Shown here: in pieces, positions 54,948 through 63,175 of the stretch
How positions within the stretch are numbered: position 1 is the stretch's first letter
Layout: each line of letters begins with the position of its first letter
Assembly: GCA_905221605.1 (NCBI GenBank)
Contig: CAJNDS010001114.1
Coordinates: 1 to 64,000 of the forward strand
Direction of reading: 5' to 3'
Origin: Symbiodinium natans
Taxonomy: Eukaryota; Sar; Dinophyceae; Suessiales; Symbiodiniaceae
DNA length: 64,000 nucleotides
Program-made: the position numbers and the translations under genes
Notes under the pieces: generated by a model
Told to the model about the DNA's origin: nothing
Seen by the model: only the letters and a program-made list of their open reading frames with translations
Databases searched by the model: none

Positions 54948-55697
54948 TCAGGACTGGTTGCGCTTTTCTGGGTCAGCGATGTTTCGAGGAGGGCCGTGCA
55001 GGACGACAGCAGACTTCTGGGGTTGGTAGAGGGCTTCAAGCTTGGTATCTACTTCGTCGAACTCCTCTCGCCCCTTGCTGGCATTCTTTGTTTAAGTTGC
55101 GCAATGGACGGTGTTGGATGGTGTTGCAGTGGGGCGCACGTGCCTCAACCGTTCAACCCAAAACCCCAGAACTTAAGTCCCCCAAAACAATCTCCCCGAG
55201 ATTCTACGTGCGCCTTGTGGGAAGGTACACGTAGAATCCGACACTCTTTTCGGGCTTAGCAGTACCTCCCTTCCCGCCCACCTGTGACCACTTGTGGTGC
55301 AGCCGGTACTGGGACGTAATAGTTCGCGCTCGGTTGGGCCTGTGACTGGACTCTTTTATCGGAGTTTGGAGGTTCTGGTTGAGGGTCTGCAACCCTCCTT
55401 AGCCCTGAAGCTGTAAGAAGGCTTCTGGGGGTTTTGATTGCACGGCGGGGTGGCGTTGATGATGTCTTGGGGTGTGGCTTGGAGGCTTGAAGATTGGGGA
55501 TCTAAGGCGTATGTGACCTGAGGTGAAAAAACAACATGCGTCACCAGACGAAACCAATGGTCCATATTTTCGGCAAGAGTTTGCTCGAACTTCTTATCCC
55601 GATCCCCGGGCGCCTGTGCCGGGACTGTGATGGTAGGCAGGTGCACAGCAGGCGCAACGCTGACATTGGAGGCAACCTGCGCATCAGCCACTTTCTG
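54948..55697 (-). CDS. Three-exon piece of an unknown protein
   Basis: Exon 55697-55518 (acceptor gtggcag|AAAGTG, donor CAG|GTCACA) reads KVADAQVASNVSVAPAVHLP, then APGDRDKKFEQTLAENMDHW. Exon 55339-55282 (acceptor cacag|GCCCAA, donor ACAG|GTGGGC) joins in phase and reads AQPSANYYVPVPAAPQVVT. Exon 55085-54948 reads NASKGREEFDEVDTKLEALY, then VVLHGPPRNIADPEKRNQS and TGA. The first join is phase-consistent; the second is not proven. All three have strong coding pattern. No named domain. The plus ORFs over the same ground are shadows. Confidence 0.58.
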
Positions 55698-55919
55698 CCA
55701 CAACGCAAGTATCCAACAGCTTGGACGGTCACTGTGGTTGCGATAGCACTATAGCACAGTATGGCTGTTGGTTGGTTTTGCAGGTGTGCTGTGCATCGCG
55801 TGTTCCGCACGGTCCTTGGTGGGAAGCTCAAACAGATGCAGGTCATGCAGAACGAGTTCAACTTTTCAATCCTCCCACTTTCTGCACTGTTCAGGAACAA
55901 GAAGCTTCATCGAACAAGC

Positions 55920-56090
55920 GATGTGAGGTGACTGCTCACCCCTTGCCCTCGGTGATGTTGGGGGCTGCGACATCTTGCCTGAGGTGCCGCGGCCGCCATT
56001 GCTCCGGACCTGTAAGCCTGCAGATGTCTCTCGTTGTTCTTGGGGCTTCTTGGGTTGTATGGGTCCGGTGGTGGTTTAGGAGCGCGCATT
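55920..56090 (-). CDS. Possible Pro/Arg-rich exon
   Basis: The minus frame reads APKPPPDPYNPRSPKNNERH, then an Ala-rich stretch and Arg/His/Gln-rich sequence. The antisense plus ORF (55721-56287, 188 codons) is open but is Cys/Trp-rich, as an antisense frame would be. Boundaries unknown. Confidence 0.35.
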
Positions 56091-56500
56091 GCTTTCATGA
56101 TTCCATAATTCCAACCTCGTCGGTTTGGGACTGGGGTGGATCTCCTCTTGCTGACTCAGTCAACTCTTTTGCCACACACGTTGGAGGTAGAAGCCGCCCA
56201 AAGAGGAATCGAAGGCAAGCCCTCTCCAAAAGGGTCGGGGCATCTGTGCGAAAGGAGGCTTTCAGATCACCGCTGAGCCCGAAGTAGCATGAGCTCCAAT
56301 GAGAATGCTGTCCTTTTCAGGGTATTTCAACAAGAACCCCCAGGGTTCCCTTAAGTGGCAAAAGCCTGGATGTCCAAGTGCCTAAGCTGGCTTCCATCGT
56401 CTTTCATCCCTTCATGCTCCAGAGCACAGACATCTCAAAGCCTGACTCATCCACCTCAGTCTCTAAGACTCTACGGCCCTTTCTCGGTTCCCTCTACAGC

Positions 56501-56638
56501 TCAGGTCGCCAGTATAGAGCCAGAAAGATTTCTGGCGGAGCCCCGGGTAGTTCGGCCCTGGCCCTTCGTGATGCCATCTGAGCCCATGGCAGGCGACACG
56601 GTAGGAGCTGCCGACACAGCGGGCGCAGCGGCCACCAT
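56501..56638 (-). CDS. Ala/Pro/Gly-rich exon, unknown protein
   Basis: After an AG at about 56639 the frame reads MVAAAPAVSAAPTVSPAMGS, then DGITKGQGRTTRGSARN, ending at TGA 56501. Strong third-position bias. The Ala/Val/Pro linker followed by a basic Gly/Arg stretch suggests a disordered nucleic-acid-binding region (inference). Confidence 0.42.
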   Translation of the reverse strand: MVAAAPAVSAAPTVSPAMGSDGITKGQGRTTRGSARNLSGSILAT

Positions 56639-56827
56639 CTGTTCATGGGTATTTTCAGAAAAGGGGATATGCAAAGCAAGACTCTGGAACCCTGCAACTC
56701 ACTTCTGTATTTCAATTTTTAAAAGTGACTTCAGAAGTCATTTCGCAGCAGTGAAACGACTCCAATGAACTGATGCCTTAGATATGGGGATTTTGGGCGA
56801 TTTGGGGTTACCTCTTAGCTAAGAAGC

Positions 56828-56969
56828 TTAGGGTATCCTGGTGTTTTGGGCCAATCTCTTAACTATGCCTGCAGACCCCACTTGTTGGGTCCTTCGGGCG
56901 GGCCTGGTTTTTAGGTCAATGTGGGCTTCAACCTCCAGAATGGGTTCGGGCCAGGCCGCTGGGGAATGC
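56828..56969 (-). CDS. C-terminal exon of unknown protein
   Basis: Acceptor catatatgcag|GCATTCC is followed by AWPEPILEVEAHIDLKTRPA, then RRTQQVGSAGIVKRLAQNT, and TAA at 56828. Good coding pattern and mixed charge. It overlaps the antisense start of a 197-codon plus ORF (56841-57434), which is not credited. Confidence 0.42.
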
Positions 56970-57399
56970 CTGCATATATGGATTTGGCCTAGTGGCCTAC
57001 TCTCTGAAGAAAAATATGAAATCAAGCATACCCAGCTCATTCATGGGGCAATGGAAACTAAGAACCTTGGGGTACCCTACAGCCGACAAACCGTTTTGTT
57101 ACACGACGTTCTGACACTGTATGCTTGCTCCGTATACGTGCACAATCCTTTGCAAGAAAGCTCATCATTTTATAGGGCTCTTATGCGAGCCATATGGAGC
57201 GTGGATGTGCAAGACCATTTGACGAGGCTTCGTGCTGTTGTTGTGATGGCACTCGTGCATTCGCTCACTACATCAGCTCAAGCAAACACAGAGCACAAAG
57301 ATACGCAAAGGCTGTTCATGTGGTTGTCTAGTGCGTTCGTACTCCGCTCGCCCCTCGCGCCTCATACTGCAGTAGACATATACATGGACGTATACCTCT

Positions 57400-57500
57400 C
57401 TACACGATTAAACAATTACTACATAAATACATAATAAGTACTTAAATACTTAAATGATGAATGTATATATGTTGCGCACATCAATACATAAATGAAAATG
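57400..57500. other. AT-rich patch, possible gene boundary
   Basis: About 100 bp of unusually AT-rich DNA (TACATAAATACATAATAAGT) in an otherwise GC-rich window, between two minus-strand exon clusters. It could be an intergenic spacer; no promoter motif is recognised. Confidence 0.35.
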
Positions 57501-57584
57501 TGTTTGGGTCAGAGGCTTTGTCAACGCGGGTTTTGAAGCTTGCAGTGCAACGGTTCACGAACTTCACCAAATTGGGGTATGTGC

Positions 57585-57911
57585 CTAGTCGAGGATGAAC
57601 CAGAAAGGTATTGCGGCATACCTAGTAACTCCTGGCAAGCACCGACGTGGATTCTTTGCTGGCATCCCTTTGAAGCAGTCTTGCGATGACCTCAAGCGCT
57701 GGCGACAGCGGTCGGCGGTCACGAAGCAAATGTGACACCACTGTGTTTCGAACTTGGGACTGAATCGTCCTCTCGTGATTCCCGCAGGGTCAAGGAGGGA
57801 AGCTGCCAAGGAGCTGTGTTCTCTTCTTCGTCTTGAAGGCTTGGAATCTAGATTTCGCGTTGTGAGACTTATTGATAGACACCAAAGGCTGCAACTCATG
57901 CCATGCGCCAT
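57585..57911 (-). CDS. Unrecognised ORF, Cys/Arg-rich
   Basis: Minus ORF of 108 codons. The middle (LDPAGITRGRFSPKFETQWC, then HICFVTADRCRQRLR) is protein-like. The upstream part is better in another frame (SINKSHNAKSRFQAFKTKKR), so an unresolved splice or frameshift probably lies near 57800. No family recognised. Confidence 0.32.
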   Translation of the reverse strand: MAHGMSCSLWCLSISLTTRNLDSKPSRRRREHSSLAASLLDPAGITRGRFSPKFETQWCHICFVTADRCRQRLRSSQDCFKGMPAKNPRRCLPGVTRYAAIPFWFILD

Positions 57912-58039
57912 GCGGGCACACCCAAAACCCTAAACACGTAGCCCCAAACTCCCAAGACCCCTAAGTCTCAACCTCGAAGACCTAAGCCGCAGGCGCCCAA
58001 ACCCCGAAAGGCAAATTTCGAAGTCACAAACCCTCCCGC

Positions 58040-58388
58040 CTGCTGGCCGGTGGGGTATGCAGCGCCCGCGTAGCCGGCTCCCGCGTAGCCGGCCGACTGC
58101 GGGCTGGTGGGGCCCGCAGCGCCCGCATAGCCGGCTCCCGCGTAGCCGGCGGCCTGCGGGCTGGTGGGGCCCGCAGCGCCCGCGTAGGCGGCTCCCGTGA
58201 GGGGGACCTGAGCCTCAGCGGCCTCGGTGTCTTCAGGATTTGGCTTCAAGGCGCATAGCCTGGACGAACCATGCAGTTTTTGCACAGATGTTTCCACAAC
58301 GGTGTTGCATGGGCTCGAAGAGAGGAATGTTGACAAAGCGGGAGCGACCAGTTGTAAGTTCATGGGGTTGCTTAGGTGCAGTTCCCAT
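58040..58388 (-). CDS. Two exons: unknown domain plus Ala/Gly/Tyr repeat tail
   Basis: Exon 58388-58260 (43 codons, acceptor ggttag|ATGGG) reads RSRFVNIPLFEPMQHRCGNI, then CAKTAWFVQ, and ends with GC donor CAG|GCTATG. Exon 58207-58040 reads VPLTGAAYAGAAGPTSPQ, then repeats of (AGYAGAGYAGAAGPTSPQ)-type, ending at CAG|GCGGGA. Both exons are phase 0, with a 52-nt intron between them. The second exon is a coding minisatellite of three near-copies of a 48-54-nt unit with high GC at third positions. It is likely a flexible low-complexity tail. The first part has His/Cys residues but matches no domain I know. Confidence 0.5.
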
Positions 58389-58482
58389 CTAACCATTTCG
58401 GGTCTAGGAGGATACTGCGGGGAGTATGATTGCTGGAGTTCTGGCAGCGCTTTCGGATGGTAGGCTCATTCTGTTCTAGCAT

Positions 58483-58613
58483 TCATTGCGTCTGGTGTTC
58501 CAGGGCCTTCGGCTTCTCAGGTCCAGGCCGAGTCCAAGCCCGCTTTTTCATGGGAGGCGTGGGAGTGATGGTTTGCTCTATGCGCAGCACGATGTCCTTC
58601 TCTCCGCTGCAAG
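58483..58613 (-). CDS. Basic C-terminal exon, unknown protein
   Basis: After acceptor cttgcag the frame reads GEKDIVLRIEQTITPTPPMK, then KRAWTRPGPEKPKALEHQ, and stops at TGA 58483. The peptide goes from charged helix to a Lys/Arg/Pro tail, typical of a disordered C-terminus. It may join upstream pieces at 58.84-58.7 kb (open in two frames, not resolved). Confidence 0.48.
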
Positions 58614-58879
58614 CCCTGAACCCCCCCAAACCTAGGCCTTGAAGACCTCGGTTGTGTTTCTCCTTGCAACCCTTGAGCTGAAACCCCCGCAAAAGAGCAG
58701 CCGATAGGAATGCCTCTGCAGAGGGCCTCTTGCCCCGCTTCTGAGCTCCCTGCACCGCGGGCGACCTCGATGTCCCGGGACTGCACAGAGCGCGCGCACA
58801 AGCGCTGCAAAGTTGGCGCGAGGCACTTTCCCCGCGTTCACGAGTTGCAGGGTGTTAGGGGGGGTTTGACACCTTTGGG

Positions 58880-59042
58880 GGCCTTGAGGGCGGTTTTGAA
58901 GCCTTTGCTGCAGTTTGTGCTTCTTGAACCCGAGGCACGCCGAGGCTCCGTGTTGAAGCTCTTGCGAGGGTCTGTCCTCCTAGATGTGCCCATTGAGGCC
59001 AGTCGTTCGTTCCTGCCGCGCAAACCGAGCCAAGCTCCGAAT
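58880..59042 (-). CDS. Exon of unknown protein
   Basis: Open minus frame after an AG near 59043 with good codon pattern: DSELGSVCAAGTNDWPQWAH, then GGQTLARASTRSLGVPRVQE. Trp-containing and not repetitive. The exon end is uncertain. No family recognised. Confidence 0.42.
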
Positions 59043-59153
59043 CTCGCCCAGTAACCATATTGTAAAAAGGGCACCCTTTCTTGGGTTGGTTGCTTCACAG
59101 GGGAGCCCGAAACCCAAAAAACAAGGGTAATGGGTGCCAAGAAGAAAGGGGGC

Positions 59154-59203
59154 CTGGTCCAGCCGCTTGGACCTCTTGGAACGACTCTTGTTCTGCGTGC
59201 AGC
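59154..59203 (-). CDS. Possible small exon (LHAEQESFQEVQAAGP)
   Basis: A 50-nt exon with acceptor ggccag|GCTGC and GC donor CCAG|GCCCCC. The peptide is Glu/Gln-rich and helix-like. Phase with its neighbours could not be tested. Confidence 0.38.
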
Positions 59204-59295
59204 CTGGCCATGGAGAGGCGCCAGAATTCTTGAACCGAATTTCCTGGGAGCTCTTATGAGGGCTTTAGGGCCCTCAGGGCCTTTGAGGGTTCTTT

Positions 59296-59367
59296 ATGGG
59301 TTTGAAGAGTCTCCCGGGCTTATTCTGGTAGCATGGGAAGCTTGAGCTCGGAAGCTAGGTTCCAGAT
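59296..59367 (-). CDS. Possible exon downstream of a CCCTAAA tract
   Basis: A textbook acceptor (ttattctccctacag|ATCTGG) is followed by a short frame reading LEPSFRAQASHATRISPGDSS. Four CCCTAAA units (sense of the minus strand) lie about 20-50 nt upstream of this acceptor. No family recognised. Confidence 0.35.
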
Positions 59368-59385
59368 CTGTAGGGAGAATAACTA

Positions 59386-59414
59386 GGGTTTAGGGTTTAG
59401 GGTTTAGGGTTTAT
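59386..59414 (+). repeat. TTTAGGG tract (four units)
   Basis: Reads CCCTAAA on the coding strand, 20 nt upstream of the acceptor at 59368. Other short tracts of this orientation: 24658-24685, 24797-24818, 38363-38377, 44868-44879 and 49207-49224. Confidence 0.9.
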
Positions 59415-59651
59415 TCCGCATGTCTGGCAATCAACAGCGCAGACATTTCCATTCTCTACAGCGACGCTTGGAGGGATTCTCGGCGACAGTAGGTGTTGGC
59501 AAATCTTTTGGGGCTCCGTCACTTCATGAGAGGTTTTTGTACCCAAGTCAGACTAACGAAGCGCAAGTGCTAGATTCGGAAGTAAGCTACACTTACCTCA
59601 TCTAGGGTCCTCCAGTGAATGACACCCTCGTTTTTGCGTGAATGCCCAAGA

Positions 59652-59693
59652 CGCTGGAGTCTCTAACCTCCGTTCGCTGGAGTCTCTAACCTC
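59652..59693 (+). repeat. Tandem duplication, 19 bp with 4-bp spacer
   Basis: CGCTGGAGTCTCTAACCTC occurs twice, exactly, separated by CGTT. Confidence 0.9.
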
Positions 59694-59912
59694 GAGTCCA
59701 AACGACAAGCTGAATCCTCAGCGAAGTGGTTGAAAGCATTTGAAAAACGTTCCAGGACAGCATCTCAAAGGTGCGACGGGAAGCCCTGAGCGACATGCCC
59801 AAGCCACGAAGTAACATGCACCAAAGTGCGCGAATATCGGGGCCTGAATAATTAATTAGCACAGGGTTTTAGGGGTTCTTATAGCATACTTAAAGGGACC
59901 CTAAGGAAATAC

Positions 59913-60187
59913 TGGTAGTAGTTGTTGCGACCGCTATCCTTCGTCCTGGATCCATGACGTTGCTGCACAATCTCGCCGGCAAGGCAGAGGCAGGCCAAGC
60001 AAAGCAGGCCGCCCGCGGCCACGAGGAGGCCAATGAAAAGCCATGCCCACCTGGTGTTCAGAGATTTGACCTTGTAGAGAAAGTTTATTGAGGATATTGA
60101 GGTGTTTCTGGAGAATTCTGGGTCTGGGAAGCGTTGGGCCGCAGCGATTGTCTTCCTCTCCTTGCTTTCATCCTCTGCATTGTAGTC
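59913..60187 (-). CDS. Exon of single-pass membrane protein
   Basis: A 275-nt frame has no ATG but good coding pattern. It opens with an acidic stretch (DYNAEDESKERKTIAAAQ), runs through SRNTSISSINFLYKVKSL and then a clear hydrophobic span of about 20 residues (WLFIGLLVAAGGLLCLACLC), followed by AGEIVQQRHGSRTKDS. Charge distribution suggests one membrane span with short basic tails. Likely acceptor gcaag|GACTAC and donor CCA|GTATTT. Family unknown. The ATG-started ORF 60360-60085 in another frame is its shadow. Confidence 0.55.
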
Positions 60188-60557
60188 CTTGCGGTCCGGT
60201 GCTCACTTCCGAAGTAGCAGTGCAACTTTCGGAAATATGTTCTGCCTATCCCGAAGGGTATGCGCCTAGACATTTCAAGCAAGCCAGGCCCAAGCCTGCA
60301 TGCTGGCCGTAAACCCCAAGCCCTCAGAGATTCCAGACAGCCCCCGGGCCTCCGTCCCAAACTGCGCTGAATCCACTACTGCCCAGATGTTCATCTGCCC
60401 CTTTCTGGAAGGATCATGGATGCATCGAAAGTTGGTAGAACAACCTGTATTGTCTTGTCGCCACTGAGAAGTACGATACTTCCGCTGTTAAGCCGGGAGC
60501 CGGACTCACCCGCAACCATAAGCCCACCTTACAGTGCTTGCCTTGACCCCGCAACGG

Positions 60558-60896
60558 TTAAGAGCAGCGAAACATCACGAAGGGGTTGAGGCCCCAAACC
60601 CGTGCAACACACACAGAAGCCTTCGGAAAGCAGCCGTGCTGGGGGTGGCACCAGGGGAAGGCAGCACCGGTGCTCTCGTTGAGCGCCTCAGCCATGCAAG
60701 GATCAACAAGGGGACTTGAGGTTTTTTGATGCCTGGACAAGTTCAGCTTTGCATGTATGTTCTGGACGGTGAGGACTCTCCGTTTGCAAGGATGTTGAGT
60801 TTTGCCTTTGCGGGGCTTGGCGTGGAATGCTGTGTGACTCTTGCATGACGGGAAGAACACGCCAAGATCCCTCGCGGCCAACCTTAAAAAGTACAA
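60558..60896 (-). CDS. Unrecognised ORF, 112 codons
   Basis: The minus-strand frame is open to TAA at 60558. The last 55 codons (VDPCMAEALNESTGAAFPW and onward) have coding-like codon pattern and several Cys/His/Trp. A start inside an exon after the AG near 60717 is as likely as the ATG. No family recognised. Confidence 0.33.
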   Translation of the reverse strand: MYFLRLAARDLGVFFPSCKSHTAFHAKPRKGKTQHPCKRRVLTVQNIHAKLNLSRHQKTSSPLVDPCMAEALNESTGAAFPWCHPQHGCFPKASVCVARVWGLNPFVMFRCS

Positions 60897-60923
60897 GACT
60901 GAAACTCTTTTCTATTGCAGGGC

Positions 60924-61735
60924 TTAGCAAGGTCTTCCAGATACCGAAGTGTTGGCACGTGCTGACTGTCTTGTGCCGTGAATGTCAAGGAACATCTGTT
61001 GCCACAAGTGCCCAGCAGACGCAGCGTGGCACTCTGTAAGAAGGACAGCGTTGTTCGATGCCAGCAACTCCATGTTACAATGTTGGCCATGTGCTTTCCC
61101 GAAAACGGCCTTGGCGAGTCCCATCAGGTTAAGACATTTCGCCCTGAAGTCTCTCTTGACCCCGTGTCAAAAAGCACTGCACCGGGACCTTCGGCGATGC
61201 TGCAACGTATCTCCAAAATCTTGCAGGCTGAACATCGTCGATCCGAGACAGTGGCTGTAACAATCCTGTGGGCGGTCTTCATGTCAATGCACCTGCAACA
61301 GTGGCTCCACAGAGTTTGTCTTTGTTGCCGGGGCCTCAGAAAGTGTTGCTTCAGGTCTGACCTTGTTTGTTGGTGGAGGATTCTGGAACAAGGCCAGCGG
61401 AATACCATGGAGTGAACTGAAACACAGTCCACCAGAATGCTGATTGCACATACCCCGGAGATGACCGCACTCAGCAGAGAAGCCGAACAAGAGTTTGATG
61501 AGCACATCGTTGCAAAGCCTGAAGCCACGAAACCCCACGACGCCAGCGTCCGGACAATGCAGCACCCTTCCCTTTCTTTCTCCGCAGGCCCGATGCAAAG
61601 CCTGTTAAGACTTTCACACCTCTCTGCGTTTGAAAGGCACCCGGAGGTGGATTCTTGAAAAGCTCTTAACGCCCAGAAGAGCATGCGGGCCCATGGACCC
61701 GTCAGCCTCAGAGAGCAGTGCGCCCTAATTCTCAC
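60924..61735 (-). CDS. Two overlapping minus ORFs, unknown (strand uncertain)
   Basis: ORF 61735-61124 (203 codons) ends in a plausible C-terminus (IAEGPGAVLFDTGSRETSG), and its TGA overlaps the ATG of ORF 61124-60924 (66 codons, MGLAKAVFGKAHGQHCNM...). The opposite strand is also open and protein-like here (60978-61415 and 61437-61658) and carries a good plus-strand acceptor (ttttctattgcag|G at about 60921). The sequence is therefore probably coding or recently was, but I cannot decide the strand. Confidence 0.3.
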
Positions 61736-62046
61736 TGGAAGTGCTACGCTTAGAACCAGGAACCCTCGAAGCCAGAGGCTATCGAAGCTACATCCACCCT
61801 CTCATCATGTGGGTGACGACAGAATGTGAGCTATTCGGAGAACCTCCCCCCCTTTGTTCTCTGATGCAAAGTTGTGGAAGACTGAAAGGCCACTAAGGCC
61901 ACAGAAGAGAAAGCGAAGCCACCCCCGGACTTCATCTACTTCCGCTGCCCGCGCGAGATCCAGCTGTCAAGTGTTCCGGAGCCCAGAATCTAGACCCTAA
62001 AGCTGAAGTCCCAAAGATCTGACGATTAGGAAGACAGAAGCAGCAC

Positions 62047-62109
62047 CTTTGAAGTGACTTGCGGTGCTTGCAACAAACAGAGCCAGAGCTTCGGTAGTCC
62101 TTTTGAAGC
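62047..62109 (-). CDS. Possible exon of unknown protein
   Basis: A 63-nt exon with acceptor gatgcag|GC and donor CAAAG|GTGCTG, reading FKRTTEALALFVASTASHFK. The splice signals are good and the peptide is helix-like. No family recognised. It belongs to the same minus-strand series as its neighbours. Confidence 0.4.
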
Positions 62110-62374
62110 CTGCATCCCAAAACCGTCGTGATCCTCGGAACATGCTCCCACCGTACAACCCTAGACAGCAAGGATTGCCGCGGCAGGCAGCAGAAATCTG
62201 AAGGCGAGAGAAACCAAAGTTCTTCTGTGCCCCTGGCAAGGTCTTCTGGGTGGCAGTTCTCTCGGGACGAGAGCTGCCCCTTTCTCAGACCATGTCAGGC
62301 ACGAATGTCCCCTGGCTTTATGAACGGGAGATCTTCCCTCTGCCCCTCCTACTGCTGAGGAGCTGCGAAGGTCA

Positions 62375-62420
62375 CTGGGGCAGGGCTGCCTTCTCGCGGA
62401 TAAACTCGACGAAAGCGTGC
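62375..62420 (-). CDS. Possible small exon (HAFVEFIREKAAL)
   Basis: A 46-nt stretch after an AG|G acceptor reads HAFVEFIREKAALPQ, an amphipathic helix-like peptide, in the open minus frame. It is supported only by composition and the acceptor; the donor is unclear. Confidence 0.3.
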
Positions 62421-62743
62421 CTTGGCCGCGCGTCTCTTTTGTGCTTTCCGTGTGGTGGGTTCAAGGCTTCAGGGGTCTTTCTCTCTCTCTCTCTCTCGCG
62501 CTCTCTCTGTCTCTTTCTCTTCATGATTCATGTTGCAGAGTCTCCAAGGCTTGTCACCTTTCCTAGTCCTTTCTAGTCTGCCCTTGTCGCCGTGTTCAGT
62601 CGAAGCGGCTCCCCGGTAAACTCGCGGCACTCCTTCGGAGAGCTCATGAGGCGAAAGCGAAACCGGCGACAGGTCTTCGGGTCTTCGAACTGCTTGGGCT
62701 TTGGCCGTGGTTCGGCGGCCCGGTGCTTGGGAGTATCGCAGGT

Positions 62744-63112
62744 TCATCGGTTGAGTTGAAGAGTCGATCCTGAATCTGAATCTTCAATCTTCAACTCGAT
62801 GACACGTCTGTCCTCCTTGATGACTGCTGCTCGCTTTCGCATGTCCTGGGAGCTCGCAACCTGGTCCAGGGATGTCTCGAGGCGAGCAGCCACAACCCGC
62901 AATGAGCTTAACAGTGTTTGCTCCTTATGACTTGGAGCGAAGCGTTGACTGACGCTGTCTTGCATCCCCTTTATCAAGTCCTTCACTTCTGGAGAGTGGG
63001 GCGTGCTGGAGGCCTTTGCTATGTTTATAGGGCAGACTGGACTGTGAGAAGACTCCCGAAGCACACCCGGCTTGAATGTCATTCTCCGGCTGAAGCTTTC
63101 AAGCTGGCACAT
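62744..63112 (-). CDS. Unrecognised 122-codon ORF, charged C-terminal half
   Basis: An ORF from a real ATG at 63112 to TGA at 62744. The segment from about residue 40 is strongly protein-like: VKDLIKGMQDSVSQRF, then long Leu/Ala/Arg-rich stretches and a Lys/Arg/Glu-rich tail suggesting an amphipathic or coiled helix. It follows the glycosyltransferase exons in the same frame after an in-frame TGA, so it could be that gene's last exon (a possible acceptor lies near 62997, ctctccag) or a separate small gene. No family recognised. The stop overlaps an ATG of the next open frame (62747-62469), which runs into a CT microsatellite and is not credited. Confidence 0.5.
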   Translation of the reverse strand: MCQLESFSRRMTFKPGVLRESSHSPVCPINIAKASSTPHSPEVKDLIKGMQDSVSQRFAPSHKEQTLLSSLRVVAARLETSLDQVASSQDMRKRAAVIKEDRRVIELKIEDSDSGSTLQLNR

Positions 63113-63175
63113 GCGTCATGAGCGACAACACCCTCGAGGCCCTGGATCCTGATAAACTAAACCTCCAACCCCGGC

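Noticed and set aside
56841-57434. 197-codon plus ORF
   Set aside because: Its first third is antisense to a better minus exon and the rest lies in AT-richer DNA with no motif or splice support.
62250-62576. 108-codon plus ORF ending in Ser-Leu repeats
   Set aside because: Runs into a CT microsatellite; the minus strand has a better small exon.
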